From positions 691,001 to 755,000 of the forward strand of contig NZ_MTPW01000001.1 of assembly GCF_002954765.1 (NCBI RefSeq): DNA of 64,000 nucleotides, written 5' to 3'. Source of the DNA: Nonlabens arenilitoris. Lineage in GTDB: Bacteria; Bacteroidota; Bacteroidia; Flavobacteriales; Flavobacteriaceae. The position numbers and the translations under genes are program-made. Of the stretch, positions 16,204-26,413 are shown in pieces (within the stretch, counting starts at the first letter, position 1; every line of letters begins with the position of its first letter). The notes beneath the pieces are model-generated. The model saw only the letters and a list, made by a program, of their open reading frames with translations. It was not told the DNA's origin and searched no databases.

Positions 16204-17567
16204 AAAGGCATGTTTAAAATTTGCCCTACTAGCTGTAGTAATTGATACTCTGCAAGTTTTGCATCATATTTTGCCAGATTTTTAATAGTGACCGCGTTTA
16301 ATAGATTAAGTTGTGCCTGTCTAAATTCTACACTACTTACTTGACCTATTTTAAACTGTTCTTGAGTACGGTTAAAATTATCATCGTTAGTAAGGACGTT
16401 TTGTTCTTGCATTTTATAAATAGCTAGTGCATTTTCATAATTTCCTTTTGCATTTGCAATATCACGAGCGACCTCTTGTTCTAGCTGGCTTTTAAATAAA
16501 GCTTCATTTTTATAGGCAATTTTAGCATTACGTAAATTATTTAAGGAACTTCCTCCATCAAAAATATCCCAAGTCAAATTTGCTCCAACGGCTATATTTG
16601 CACTAGTCCTGGTAGTGGAAGGAAAAAATGCTGTTGGTGGATTTTCAGATTGATTCCACCCATAAGAACCTGATAAGCCTATGCGCGGTAACAATAAAGC
16701 TTTTGTCGTTTTTATATCATAATCACTAATTTGTAAAGTACTTTCAGCTTGTAGTAAGCTAACGTTATTTTGCTTTACTTTTTCTAAAAAACTGTCAATT
16801 ACCAAAATATTTTGGAAGGTCACAGTTGTATCCACCACATATTGTTGATTCAGGTCACGGTTTAGTAAAAGGTTTAAATCACGCTTTGTATTGCGCAATT
16901 GTTGTCTAGCATTTAATAAATTAATACTATCTGCATTAATATCTACTCGAGCATTAAGCACCTCAAGCTTATTTACTTGACCATAATCAAATTGATATTG
17001 GGCTCGTTGCTCACGCTGTTTTGATATTTGTAGGTTTTCTTGAAAAATCTTTTCATTCTCAGTTAACCTTGCTATCTCTAGATAAACACTCATTAATTGA
17101 ACTGTAGTAGTTTCTATAGTAGACCTGGCTTGCAATTGACTTAATTGATATTGTTCTTTAAGTCGTTTAAAATTATATAATCTACCTAACCCATCAAATA
17201 AAGTATAATTTAAAGACAACCCAGCATTATACTGTGTGGTTTGTGCATTATTAATTTCTATGTCGTCTCTAGGCACACCATTACCGTCTAGCGCTCCATT
17301 AAAATCTGTTTTTGAATCATTCTCATCAATAGAGGCACCTGCAGTTCCCTGCAAACTAGGCAGGTAACCAGAATTTAATATACTGGTATTATTCTCTGCA
17401 ATTATCTCAGAATTTCTTGCTATTTGGATTCCGTAATTATTTTCTAACATGAGCTCTACAGCCTGCTCACGAGTTAATAATGACGCGTCAGGTTGCTGTG
17501 CATATGCTTTCGCGAAAGCGAGATACACCAAAGCAATAAGACTATATATTACTTTATGCTTCATCAT
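16200..17567 (-). CDS. TolC-family outer-membrane efflux protein
   Basis: 455 residues with a signal peptide; cleavage is near AYAQQ, and residues AFAKA just before it come from a genomic palindrome copy. Two structural repeats of the outer-membrane efflux protein (OEP) family follow, each with long helices (REQRAQYQFDYGQVNKLEVLNARVD and EQFKIGQVSSVEFRQAQLNL) and short strands. It should form the trimeric exit duct for the RND pump encoded immediately upstream; the pump stop (17554) overlaps this start by 14 bp, so the genes form one operon. Confidence 0.93.
   Translation of the reverse strand: MMKHKVIYSLIALVYLAFAKAYAQQPDASLLTREQAVELMLENNYGIQIARNSEIIAENNTSILNSGYLPSLQGTAGASIDENDSKTDFNGALDGNGVPRDDIEINNAQTTQYNAGLSLNYTLFDGLGRLYNFKRLKEQYQLSQLQARSTIETTTVQLMSVYLEIARLTENEKIFQENLQISKQREQRAQYQFDYGQVNKLEVLNARVDINADSINLLNARQQLRNTKRDLNLLLNRDLNQQYVVDTTVTFQNILVIDSFLEKVKQNNVSLLQAESTLQISDYDIKTTKALLLPRIGLSGSYGWNQSENPPTAFFPSTTRTSANIAVGANLTWDIFDGGSSLNNLRNAKIAYKNEALFKSQLEQEVARDIANAKGNYENALAIYKMQEQNVLTNDDNFNRTQEQFKIGQVSSVEFRQAQLNLLNAVTIKNLAKYDAKLAEYQLLQLVGQILNMPL
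17505..17520. repeat. Genomic palindrome copy 5 (terminal base changed, in tolC)
   Basis: TGCTTTCGCGAAAGCG on the plus strand within the tolC signal peptide, read as AFAKA on the coding strand. Confidence 0.92.
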
Positions 17568-20500
17568 AATGCTTTTCTTCTTCTAGTTCTTGTGCGACAC
17601 TTGTTAAATCTCTTTTTACTGCTTTTTTACCAGTACGTAACCAATAAATTGCTGCCTTTCCATTATTACCGAAACTGAGAAATAATGGTAACATAAGTAA
17701 GGTTAAAACTGTTGCCATTCCTATACCATAAGAAATTGAAATAGCCATAGGTTTTAAAAATTGCGCTTGTCTACTTTTTTCTAATAATAAAGGAGCAAGA
17801 CCAGCTATAGTAGTAATAGAAGTTAGGAAAATAGCTCTAAAACGGCTCTTTCCAGCTTCAAAAAGTGCTTGATCAAAGCCCAGCCCTTCTTTAAGTAAAG
17901 AATTGAACTTACCTATGAGTACGAGTCCATCATTAACCATTATACCAATTAAGGCAATGATACCTAAAAGGGACAAGATATTTACCGGAAAACCATGTAT
18001 CCAGTGTCCCCAACCTACAGCTACAAAGCTAAAAGGAATTAGCAAAATAAGCATAACTGGTTGTATCCAACTACGGAAGGTGAAGGCAATAACAAAATAA
18101 ATAAGTAATAGAATTATAGGGCCTGCCACTGCGGCACTTTGGGAAAACTTATCTGCCTCACGTGCTTGTCCACTTAAATAATTAGGTGATATGGTCGGAT
18201 ATTTATTTTGTAGTTCTGGAATAATTTCTGACCTTATATTAGCTAATATATCTGTTGCACTGCCAGATGGATCTTTGAGATCTGCACTGATAAGCACTTC
18301 TCTTCTACCTTCTAGGTGATTGATGACAACGTCACCTCTTTCAATCGTATAATTTGCTATGTCTCTAAGTGGCACTCTATCACCTGATGGAGTTAATACT
18401 CTAAATTCATCAAGATCTTTTATACTATTACGATTCTCACGATCATAGCGCACCCAAACTCTAATCTCATCCTGACCACGCTGAAAACGTTGCGCCTCAG
18501 TCCCAAAAAACGCTGATCTCACTTGTGACATTACCGTTCTAGTGGTAAGACCTAGTGAATAAGCTGTTTCTTTGAGCTCTAGGTTAATCTCTTTAATCCC
18601 TGCTGGGTCATTATCTTCTATATCCTTAAGCAATGGATTGTTACTTAAAATCTCTTTAAACTCTGCTGTAGCGGCTTTAAGTTCTTTTATATCATTACTT
18701 AATAGTGAAACGGCTACTGGACTACCACCAAAGTTCCCACCAGAACCAAAGGTAAGTGTCTCTGCACCTGGAACCTCACCAACTAACTCTCTTAAACGAT
18801 TTGCTACAATTTCAGAATTAACTTCTTCTGGTCTACTCTCTCCTGGTAATAAGTTAATTGATAAACTGGCTGCAGAAGATGATGTTTGCGACTTGATAAT
18901 ATTTTCAAACAACATTATTGTGTCACCGTACTCATCGCCTTTCAAATATTCTTCAGTTAATTGTTCATTTACAATCATTGCCTTTTTTTCAATAGAGTTG
19001 ATAATAGAATCTGTGATAAATTCTGATGTACCGTTAGGCATTGCAAGATTAATACTTACCTGGTCACTAGATATTCTAGGAAAAAATGCTGTTTTAATAA
19101 TCCCACCACTCATAGAACCAAAGGTTAATATAAGCGCTGCAACAAACAGAGCAAAGGTGAAAAACTTATTTGCTAATGAAAATCGCAATACTGGAGCATA
19201 TAACCTATCTCTCATCCAGTTCATAGCTTTATCACCATAGTCATTTACAATACGCATTTTTTGAAATGCTTTAGCGAGACCTTTTTTAGGCTTATTGTTA
19301 CGTGGTTGTAAAGCTTTAGAGTGAGCTAAGTGAGCTGGTAAGATAATAAGTGCTTCTACTAATGATACTAGAAGCGTTAAAATTACTATGACTGAAACCT
19401 CTCCAAATATGTCACCTATCCTACCTTCTAGAAATAAGAATGTTGAAAAAGCTAATAATGTAGTAATGATTGCACTTAATATGGGCGGAATAACTTCCAT
19501 CGTACCATCTATAGCAGCTTGAACTGGCGACTTGCCATCTTCATAATGCTGATAAATATTTTCTGCAATTACAATTCCATCATCTACCAGTATCCCAATT
19601 ACGATGATCATACCAAATAAGGACAATACATTAATAGTGACATCAAACTGACCAGCAAATATGAACATCCCTAAAAACGCTATAGGTAGCCCAAAAGCAA
19701 CCCAAAAGGCTAATCGCGTATTGAGAAAAACAGAAAGAAATATCAATACCAAAAGCATACCTACTATTGCGTTTTCAGTAAGCAATGCTGTACGTTGATT
19801 TAAGGTTACAGATAAATCTCTTACAATGTCTAATTGAACATTTGTAAAACGCTGATTATAATCTTCAATATATAATTTTACTTTATCTGCTGCATCAATT
19901 AAATCCTCAGAGTTTGTACTAGTAACTGTTATAGTAACAGCTAGTTTATTGTCATAATAGGTTGCATTAGGCGTTTCAGAAAAACGATCTCTAATAATTG
20001 CAACATCTTTTAAGAGTACACTGGTCCCATCTGCCAGAGTTTTTACTGGGATGTAGCTTAATTCATTACCATAATATGACCTACTATTTGCCCTGATTAA
20101 ATATTCTTCTTGATCTGTTTTAATATTACCACCTGTAGTAAGTATGTTTGAACTAGCTACTGCATTAGATATTTCTTCAAAACTTATATCATACCCTAGT
20201 AAGGTATTTTCATTAACTGCTATTTCTATCTCTTCATCAGGATAGCCTGATATCGCAATTTGCGAAATTCCGTCAATACCTCGCAGGTCATTTTCAATAT
20301 CTCTAGCAAGTTGCTTTAAAGTTAAAAGAGGCACATTTTCACCGCTTAAAGCAAATGAAATAGTTGGTCTAGACTGTTCTTGTTTAGAAACCACTAATGG
20401 TTCCATACCTACTGGAAAAGAAGAAACACGATCTACTGCATTCTTTACCTCAAGAAGCATAAAATCAATATTATAGCCCTTAAGAATCTCAACTGTAATA

Positions 20501-20772
20501 GAGCCAGAATTTTCTCTAGAGGCAGACGTTACACGATCAATTCCTTCTATACCTTTAAGATTATCTTCAATTTTAAGTACTACACCTTCTTCTATCTCTT
20601 GTGGAGATGCGCCAGGATAAGTCGCATTGATATTAATGATTTTAGAATCTGTAAGTGGAAAGAAAGAAGATTTAAGAGAAAGCATCCCAAAAACCCCAAA
20701 AATCACAAACCCAACCACCACTACATTAACGGCGACACTATGCTTTATAAAGTAAGCTATAACTTTTCTCAT
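17554..20772 (-). CDS. RND-family efflux pump, inner-membrane permease
   Basis: 1072 residues with the AcrB-like plan: TM1 at about 13-32, a large periplasmic loop, a cluster of TMs at about 335-540, a second periplasmic loop and TMs at about 880-1035. The proton relay motif appears as IGILVDDGIVIAENIYQ. The second half holds NDGLVLIGKFNSLL. It should export small hydrophobic molecules using the proton gradient, with the MFP encoded upstream and TolC downstream. Substrates cannot be told from sequence. Confidence 0.94.
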   Translation of the reverse strand: MRKVIAYFIKHSVAVNVVVVGFVIFGVFGMLSLKSSFFPLTDSKIININATYPGASPQEIEEGVVLKIEDNLKGIEGIDRVTSASRENSGSITVEILKGYNIDFMLLEVKNAVDRVSSFPVGMEPLVVSKQEQSRPTISFALSGENVPLLTLKQLARDIENDLRGIDGISQIAISGYPDEEIEIAVNENTLLGYDISFEEISNAVASSNILTTGGNIKTDQEEYLIRANSRSYYGNELSYIPVKTLADGTSVLLKDVAIIRDRFSETPNATYYDNKLAVTITVTSTNSEDLIDAADKVKLYIEDYNQRFTNVQLDIVRDLSVTLNQRTALLTENAIVGMLLVLIFLSVFLNTRLAFWVAFGLPIAFLGMFIFAGQFDVTINVLSLFGMIIVIGILVDDGIVIAENIYQHYEDGKSPVQAAIDGTMEVIPPILSAIITTLLAFSTFLFLEGRIGDIFGEVSVIVILTLLVSLVEALIILPAHLAHSKALQPRNNKPKKGLAKAFQKMRIVNDYGDKAMNWMRDRLYAPVLRFSLANKFFTFALFVAALILTFGSMSGGIIKTAFFPRISSDQVSINLAMPNGTSEFITDSIINSIEKKAMIVNEQLTEEYLKGDEYGDTIMLFENIIKSQTSSSAASLSINLLPGESRPEEVNSEIVANRLRELVGEVPGAETLTFGSGGNFGGSPVAVSLLSNDIKELKAATAEFKEILSNNPLLKDIEDNDPAGIKEINLELKETAYSLGLTTRTVMSQVRSAFFGTEAQRFQRGQDEIRVWVRYDRENRNSIKDLDEFRVLTPSGDRVPLRDIANYTIERGDVVINHLEGRREVLISADLKDPSGSATDILANIRSEIIPELQNKYPTISPNYLSGQAREADKFSQSAAVAGPIILLLIYFVIAFTFRSWIQPVMLILLIPFSFVAVGWGHWIHGFPVNILSLLGIIALIGIMVNDGLVLIGKFNSLLKEGLGFDQALFEAGKSRFRAIFLTSITTIAGLAPLLLEKSRQAQFLKPMAISISYGIGMATVLTLLMLPLFLSFGNNGKAAIYWLRTGKKAVKRDLTSVAQELEEEKHYDEA

Positions 20773-20777
20773 CTTGC

Positions 20778-21938
20778 TTATTTAAGAGCTGATTGATCAG
20801 TTGTGGATTGTTTCTCTTTTTCTCGAGCAGCTTGCTGTTCTGTTTTCACAATCATTCCCTCATAAGCACCAGGGACTGATTGAGCAATGATCACCGTGCC
20901 ATTTTCTAAACCTTTTACAACCACTTTTTTATCTGAAAAATGAACTGGCTGAATCGTTTTTAAAACCAACTTTCCATCTTCTACTGCAAATAGTTGATTT
21001 TCATTTTGTAATAAACTCCTATTAATCTCTATTGCATTTTCAATCTTCTGCGCATCTAGATTTGCTGTTAAATACATACCTTCTTTAAGATTATCATCTT
21101 TAACCTCTATTACAGTAGTAATTGTTTGAGAAGCTTGATCAACTTTACCATTAATACGAGAGACTTTACCAGTATATATTTTTGCGTCAGAGATATTTTT
21201 AAGTTCTACAGACTCTCCTATTTTTAAAAAACCAGCAAACTCAGAACTGATAGCTACCTGAAGTTCATAAGTGCCTGTTTGAATAAATTCTCCTAGCTGT
21301 TGTCCGCTTCTTATTAAAGTACCTTCTGTAACCATTGCCTCAGTAAGGACACCGTTAAAAGGAGCACGTATTCTATATTTACCTAATCTACTTTCTAGAT
21401 TTTTAATATTAAAATATGTCGTGTAAATATTACGACCGGTAATAAAATACTTTTCTTTATCATCTACAGGTTGAGGCAAGGCTGGTGTTAAAGCATTCAT
21501 ATCCCACGAGTCTAGGTAAGATTGCCATTGTTGATATGATGATGGATAATCTAATCGCAAATCTGGCATTATTGCAGTAATTTGATTGTTAAGATTACTA
21601 CGAGCACTTTGCACCTGTGCATAGAATTCTGAATTCTCAATGATAATCATGCTTTGTCCAGCGCGATATTCCTGACCAGTTTTAAATAGAATTCCAGTAG
21701 GTTTGAAGACACCTGTAACCTCTGCATAAAGCTCTACACGGCGTTTTGCCTGTAAATTTCCATTTGCCGGTATAATTATAGATACAGTAGAATTTGTAAT
21801 CGTATCAGTAGTGATAATTTTCACCTCTTTTTTTACTCTCGGCTTAGGCGCTGTTTTACTATCAATAATGACTTTTGATGCATATATTGCTCCACCTATA
21901 ATGAGCAAAGCAAGTATGCCTAATATAATTTTACGCAT
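20778..21938 (-). CDS. RND efflux membrane-fusion (adaptor) subunit
   Basis: 386 residues: an N-terminal membrane anchor (about 4-23), a lipoyl/barrel-sandwich half (IIPANGNLQAKRRVELYAEVTGVF), a helical hairpin (about 105-180), the matching half (GKYRIRAPFNGVLTEAMVTEGTLI) and a beta-barrel plus membrane-proximal domain. It links the pump to TolC. It is the first gene of the three-gene efflux operon, 5 bp before the pump gene. Confidence 0.93.
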   Translation of the reverse strand: MRKIILGILALLIIGGAIYASKVIIDSKTAPKPRVKKEVKIITTDTITNSTVSIIIPANGNLQAKRRVELYAEVTGVFKPTGILFKTGQEYRAGQSMIIIENSEFYAQVQSARSNLNNQITAIMPDLRLDYPSSYQQWQSYLDSWDMNALTPALPQPVDDKEKYFITGRNIYTTYFNIKNLESRLGKYRIRAPFNGVLTEAMVTEGTLIRSGQQLGEFIQTGTYELQVAISSEFAGFLKIGESVELKNISDAKIYTGKVSRINGKVDQASQTITTVIEVKDDNLKEGMYLTANLDAQKIENAIEINRSLLQNENQLFAVEDGKLVLKTIQPVHFSDKKVVVKGLENGTVIIAQSVPGAYEGMIVKTEQQAAREKEKQSTTDQSALK

Positions 21939-22018
21939 GAAATAGTTTTAGTTGCTACTTAGACTTGTAAAACTACTCAAGGTATAACCTCAAGAGGTTA
22001 AAATTTCCTTAAAGGTAT

Positions 22019-23944
22019 TTAGAAATTATCGAGCTTCTCAGAAATATCTTCCCACTTCAACATCCAATCTTCTAGTGCTTTTTTCTTAGCCTGATAAGCA
22101 TCAAAAAAACCTGGTTGCGCTGCTAGTTCATCATAATTTGCAGCGAGTTCTTGATCTAATTTTTTAATCCCGCGTTCCAGATTATTGATTTCGGCTTCTG
22201 CTTTTGAAAGGCGATTATTTAAAGATTTTTGCTTTTTCTGATCCTCATAGGAGAGCTGTTTTTTTTCGGTATCCTGCTTTCGCGAAAGCGCATCCACAGG
22301 TACCTCTGTAACTTTTTCAATCTCACGCATGTCTTGAGCCTTACGCTGTTCTAGGTAATAATCTATGTCCCCTAAGTGTAAGTTTAGTTTATGATCACGG
22401 AATTCATAAACAACATCTGTAAGTCCTTGTAAAAATTCTCTATCGTGCGACACCACAATAAGTGTCCCGTCAAATTTAACTAAAGCTGCTTTTAAAACAT
22501 TCTTGGACTGAATATCTAAGTGGTTAGTAGGCTCATCCATAATAAGGACGTTAAACGGCTGTAATAGTAATTTACAAAGCGCTAATCTATTGCGTTCTCC
22601 ACCACTTAATACTTTTACTTTTTTCTCTGCCTCATCACCACGGAACAAGAAAGAACCTAACATGTCTCTTACTTTTACACGATTTCCATCATCTGCAGCG
22701 TCAATCATAATATCCAGCACGGTTTTCTCACCATCTAAATACTCTGCTTGATTCTGGGCAAAATATCCCAACTGCACATTATGACCTAGGTTAACCGTTC
22801 CTTGAGCATCTTTTATCTCACCTACGATTATTTTTGCAAGGGTAGATTTTCCCATCCCATTTTGACCTACAAAAGCGACGCGAGCGCCACGTTCTATCAT
22901 TAAATCTACCTCGCTAAGAACTTTTTTATCACCATAAGATTTACTAACCTTATCAATTTCTAGAACCACTTTACCTGGCTGTACAGATTTTGAAAAATTG
23001 ATATTCATAGCAGCATTATCAGTTTGTTCAATCTCTACCACATCCATGCGGTTCAATTTTTTAACAAGAGATTGAGCCATTGTGGCTTTACTTGCTTTGG
23101 CTTTAAATTTTTGAATTAATTTTTCAGTACGTTCAATTTCTTTTTGTTGGTTCTTAAAAGTTGCCTCTTGCTGCTCTCGCATCTCTGCTCTCAACGCTAG
23201 AAATTGCGTGTAAGGCTTAGGATAATCATAGATGCGTCCTAGACTGATTTCAATGGTACGGTTAGTCACATTATCTAGAAACATTTTATCGTGACTTACA
23301 ATTACTACAGCACCTGGATAAGTTTGCAAGAATTGTTCTAACCATAGAATAGAATCGATATCTAAGTGGTTAGTAGGCTCATCAAGCAGTAGTATATCGT
23401 GATTTTCTAATAATAACTTTGCCAGCTCTATACGCATGCGCCATCCACCAGACAACTCATCGGTAAGCATTCCGAATTGTTCTGGTTTAAAAGCTAATCC
23501 TTTTAAGATCTTTTCAGTTTCACCTTTATATTGATATCCACCTATAATTTCATATTCATGAGTTAATGTACTCATGTCCTCAATAAGCTTTGAATAGGAC
23601 TCAGATTCATAATCTGTTCTTTCAGCAAGTTGAATGTTTATTTGATCCAACTCGGCTTCTATTTCTCTCGCTTTCGCGAAAGCGGTATATGCTTCCTCTA
23701 GTACTGTACGACCTTTTTCAAAATCTATATCCTGACGTAAGAAACCGATACTGGTTCCTTTTTCCATAGCCAGTTGTCCTTGATCATATTCTAAATCACC
23801 AGCGATTACTTTTAACAAGGTGGATTTACCAGCTCCATTTTTTCCTATTAGCCCAACGCGATTACCACCATTAAGCCTAAAGGTTATCTCTTCAAATAAT
23901 GGCTCGCCGCCAAAACTAACATGTAAATCGTGAATATTGAGCAT
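22019..23944 (-). CDS. ABC-F family ATPase (translation factor type)
   Basis: 641 residues with two ABC cassettes and no membrane segments. The Walker A motifs are GKNGAGKST and GQNGMGKST, the signatures LSGGWRMR and LSGGERNR, and each Walker B is followed by DEPTNHLDI. A linker with Lys-rich helices lies between them (about 245-300). A C-terminal coiled coil (about 560-640) resembles Uup/YheS-type members. ABC-F proteins act on the ribosome. Two palindrome copies fall in it, at about residues 87-92 and 552-557, both in weakly conserved surface stretches. Confidence 0.92.
   Translation of the reverse strand: MLNIHDLHVSFGGEPLFEEITFRLNGGNRVGLIGKNGAGKSTLLKVIAGDLEYDQGQLAMEKGTSIGFLRQDIDFEKGRTVLEEAYTAFAKAREIEAELDQINIQLAERTDYESESYSKLIEDMSTLTHEYEIIGGYQYKGETEKILKGLAFKPEQFGMLTDELSGGWRMRIELAKLLLENHDILLLDEPTNHLDIDSILWLEQFLQTYPGAVVIVSHDKMFLDNVTNRTIEISLGRIYDYPKPYTQFLALRAEMREQQEATFKNQQKEIERTEKLIQKFKAKASKATMAQSLVKKLNRMDVVEIEQTDNAAMNINFSKSVQPGKVVLEIDKVSKSYGDKKVLSEVDLMIERGARVAFVGQNGMGKSTLAKIIVGEIKDAQGTVNLGHNVQLGYFAQNQAEYLDGEKTVLDIMIDAADDGNRVKVRDMLGSFLFRGDEAEKKVKVLSGGERNRLALCKLLLQPFNVLIMDEPTNHLDIQSKNVLKAALVKFDGTLIVVSHDREFLQGLTDVVYEFRDHKLNLHLGDIDYYLEQRKAQDMREIEKVTEVPVDALSRKQDTEKKQLSYEDQKKQKSLNNRLSKAEAEINNLERGIKKLDQELAANYDELAAQPGFFDAYQAKKKALEDWMLKWEDISEKLDNF
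22275..22290. repeat. Genomic palindrome copy 6 (in ABC-F gene, ALSRK frame)
   Basis: TGCTTTCGCGAAAGCG on the plus strand; on the coding strand it is read in a different frame, giving ALSRK, in the C-terminal linker. Confidence 0.92.
23669..23684. repeat. Genomic palindrome copy 7 (perfect, in ABC-F gene)
   Basis: Perfect CGCTTTCGCGAAAGCG, translated AFAKA in a helical insertion of the first ABC cassette. Confidence 0.95.
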
Positions 23945-23955
23945 AGTGGTTTTTG

Positions 23956-23963
23956 TATCTTTG
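23956..23963 (+). promoter_or_regulatory. Bacteroidetes -7 box for the DUF983 gene
   Basis: TATCTTTG fits the TAnnTTTG -7 consensus, 39 nt before the ATG at 24003. Immediately after it, the opposite strand reads CATCTTTG (23971-23964), a weaker box facing the ABC-F gene. Confidence 0.55.
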
Positions 23964-24002
23964 CAAAGATGCGTAACTGCGCGTAAACACTAAAGCTTTC
24001 TT

Positions 24003-24386
24003 ATGCTAAAAGGCACAAAATTATACAGTATTATCACGGGAACTTGTCCAGTATGTCAAAATGAATCGATGTACACGAGTTCAAATTTGTATAATCCGAG
24101 TAAGACGCAAGAAATGAATGAAAGATGTTCCCACTGCGGTACAAAATATAAGATTGAACCTAGCTTTTTTTATGGGTCTATGTATGTAAGTTATGGTGTC
24201 GGTATTGCGATTGCAATGGCGGCATTTGTTATTTGTTATTTCTTGCTAAATCTATCAAGATGGAATATTTTTCTAGTGATTACATCTATTTCAGTTTTGA
24301 GCTTACCTATTGTAATACGCGTCTCCAGAAACATATGGATTAATATTTTCATGGACTACGATAAGGAAAAAGCTAAGAAAAACTAG
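24003..24386 (+). CDS. DUF983 family membrane protein with zinc-ribbon-like Cys pairs
   Basis: 127 residues. The N-terminal part carries CPVC (about 15-18) and CSHCG (about 40-44), a pair of CxxC motifs. Two TM helices follow (about 63-83 and 88-106). This is the DUF983 family layout; function not established. The gene ends 9 bp from the stop of the convergent oxidoreductase gene, with no terminator between them. Confidence 0.85.
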   Translation: MLKGTKLYSIITGTCPVCQNESMYTSSNLYNPSKTQEMNERCSHCGTKYKIEPSFFYGSMYVSYGVGIAIAMAAFVICYFLLNLSRWNIFLVITSISVLSLPIVIRVSRNIWINIFMDYDKEKAKKN

Positions 24387-24395
24387 GGTCTTATT

Positions 24396-25433
24396 TTAAG
24401 TAAATCTTTTTATATCCATTTCTTCATGAATGGACTGACCTTTAAAGATGCGCTGTATGAGTTGTGACGATGCCCATGGCGCTATAAGTACTGCTCTACT
24501 GCCCATTCCATTAAATACCCAGACATTTTTATGCTGTGAATGCTGCCCAACAAATGGACGTCTATCAATAGTCGTAGGTCTTATACCATGTTTGTGCTCA
24601 ACTACCTCATAGGGTAACTTCAAGAATCTTTCTAATCGAGTCGTTAAAAAATCTTTACCAGCTGCAGACGGTACATCTTCAAGATCATCTCTATCATAGG
24701 TAGCGCCCACCCAAAACAAGTCATCTTTATATGGCATCAGGAACACCGATGATTTAACAATATGTTTTAATTCAAGACTAGGAACTTTTATTAATAGAAC
24801 TTCTCCCTTATTACCTTGAATAGGCAAATACTTAAAATAAGGATTATCAAGAATACGATAACCTTCGGCAAAAATGATGTGAGATGCCTTTATCTCTTTA
24901 TACGTGACGAAATTAACGTCACTTATTAAACTACTATAATCAAACTCTTGCAATATCACAGATTTCATATTTGTAAAATACAATAGTGTGACAGACATAA
25001 ACTCTAAGGTATCAACCCAACCGGTACCATTTACAAATCCATAGCCTGATAAGGCATCTATACCTTGAACATCTAATTGATGGATTTGCGGATTCATAAA
25101 ATCCTTTAGATCATCACGTTTAGACTTTTTTACCCAAGTTTGAGATTCTTTATCGTCGTGAAATCTACGCGCTACTGTAATAGGCTTACGCAAGTCAACA
25201 GCTGTACATTTTAAAATGTAATCAAACAGACTATTGAGCTCATTAAGTTGGTCTGCAGCCTTCCACACCGCTGTAAATCGCTTTAAAACCATGGGATTGT
25301 ATAGACCTGCAGCAACAGAACTGCTTCCCTTTTTACGATCAGTGATCATAACAATCGTTTTACCTTGTTGATGTAATTGCCATGCCAGTGTACAAGCTGC
25401 AATACCACTACCTACTATTATAACATCTTTCAT
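24396..25433 (-). CDS. FAD-dependent oxidoreductase (DadA/glycine-oxidase-like)
   Basis: 345 residues. The dinucleotide-binding motif is at the very start (IIVGSGIAACTLAWQLHQQGK), then SSVAAGLYNPMVLKRF in the substrate side and the C-terminal FAD contact HGIRPTTIDRRPFVGQH...NGMGSRAVLIAPW. The size fits the DAO family, which oxidise amines or D-amino acids. The substrate is unknown. No signal peptide. Confidence 0.87.
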   Translation of the reverse strand: MKDVIIVGSGIAACTLAWQLHQQGKTIVMITDRKKGSSSVAAGLYNPMVLKRFTAVWKAADQLNELNSLFDYILKCTAVDLRKPITVARRFHDDKESQTWVKKSKRDDLKDFMNPQIHQLDVQGIDALSGYGFVNGTGWVDTLEFMSVTLLYFTNMKSVILQEFDYSSLISDVNFVTYKEIKASHIIFAEGYRILDNPYFKYLPIQGNKGEVLLIKVPSLELKHIVKSSVFLMPYKDDLFWVGATYDRDDLEDVPSAAGKDFLTTRLERFLKLPYEVVEHKHGIRPTTIDRRPFVGQHSQHKNVWVFNGMGSRAVLIAPWASSQLIQRIFKGQSIHEEMDIKRFT

Positions 25434-25468
25434 AACCCAAAGGTACTACGTAAATAAAACTATTGAAT

Positions 25469-25499
25469 AAAAAAAACGCCTTGCAAAGCAAGGCGTTTT
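25469..25499 (-). terminator. Terminator of the gldKLMN operon
   Basis: AACGCCTTGC / GCAAGGCGTT hairpin with an A-run on its left, read as a U-tract in minus-strand transcripts, 22 bp after the gldN stop. Confidence 0.9.
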
Positions 25500-25520
25500 C
25501 AATATAAAGTGATTCAGAAC

Positions 25521-26396
25521 TTAATAGTTCCACATATCAATTTCTTTATTTCTGATGATATCTTTTAAACGTTCTGACTCTAAAAGTTGCATCATAGAAT
25601 TATCAGCTATATATGCTTCAATCTTTCGATCACCATGCACGTTATCCATTTTATAGATAACACCACTAAATCTTCTTGAATTCAAAATGTGATCAAATGA
25701 TATAGGTTTAGCAGAGTTTAATGTATTAAAAGCTTTTGCATTGTGCAACAACTCTCTTACATCTGGATAGTAAATCCAGAACAATTCGATTCCTTTTGGA
25801 TCATCCATGAAGTTAACATCTGGCGTAACCGGAGCTATACCTAAAATACGATATCTCATTTCGCCTTGACGAGTATCTAAGTACCATAATCCTCTTACAT
25901 TGTAAGCAGACACATTATCTGCACCTATAGAGGTTTTAGTAATATACTCAGCATCAACACGACCTTCTGCATTAAACTGCTCAATACCATAGTCTGAAGT
26001 ATCTACTCTAGAGAGAGAAGTTTCAATATCTGCAAATTCTCTTTTTTCATTAAAATAAGAGTCTGAATAAAGGTCTATTTCACCATTTCTTGCAGCAGCA
26101 GCTATCACGTGAAATAATGCACGACGCTCCTTACCTACATAATTAGTATCAATAGGATAATACAATGGAAAGTTTACTCTTTCATCAAGATCTATCTTTT
26201 CCCAAGTAGTTCTTGACCAAAGCACGTCACGATCACCAATGAAACCATAAGGTAACGGTGTATCGTTATCGTTCTCCGTTTGAGAGGCAGTTTTCTTACC
26301 TATCTCATTAGGGTCCTTTGCATTAAGTATATTGTTTTGAGCAAAAGCTGACGAAGTCAACATTAATCCCAATACAAAAACAAATAACTTATTCAT
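25521..26396 (-). CDS. gldN: Gliding motility / type IX secretion protein GldN
   Basis: 291 residues with a signal peptide (cleavage near AFAQN). Diagnostic stretches are DRDVLWSRTTWEKIDLDERVNFPLYYP and FWIYYPDVRELLHNAKAF. GldN (PorN) forms the periplasmic ring with GldK, which is part of the T9SS trans-envelope machine. It is the last gene of gldK-L-M-N, 17 bp after gldM and before a strong terminator. Its secretion substrate in this window is the propeller protein at 2762. Confidence 0.93.
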   Translation of the reverse strand: MNKLFVFVLGLMLTSSAFAQNNILNAKDPNEIGKKTASQTENDNDTPLPYGFIGDRDVLWSRTTWEKIDLDERVNFPLYYPIDTNYVGKERRALFHVIAAAARNGEIDLYSDSYFNEKREFADIETSLSRVDTSDYGIEQFNAEGRVDAEYITKTSIGADNVSAYNVRGLWYLDTRQGEMRYRILGIAPVTPDVNFMDDPKGIELFWIYYPDVRELLHNAKAFNTLNSAKPISFDHILNSRRFSGVIYKMDNVHGDRKIEAYIADNSMMQLLESERLKDIIRNKEIDMWNY

Positions 26397-26413
26397 ATCT
26401 CTTTTTTCAATAA

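Noticed and set aside
18572..19240. A 222-residue plus-strand ORF opposite the RND pump gene
   Set aside because: It is antisense to a well-conserved part of the pump and has no family features; its Ser/Leu/Pro-rich make-up is what the antisense frame would give.
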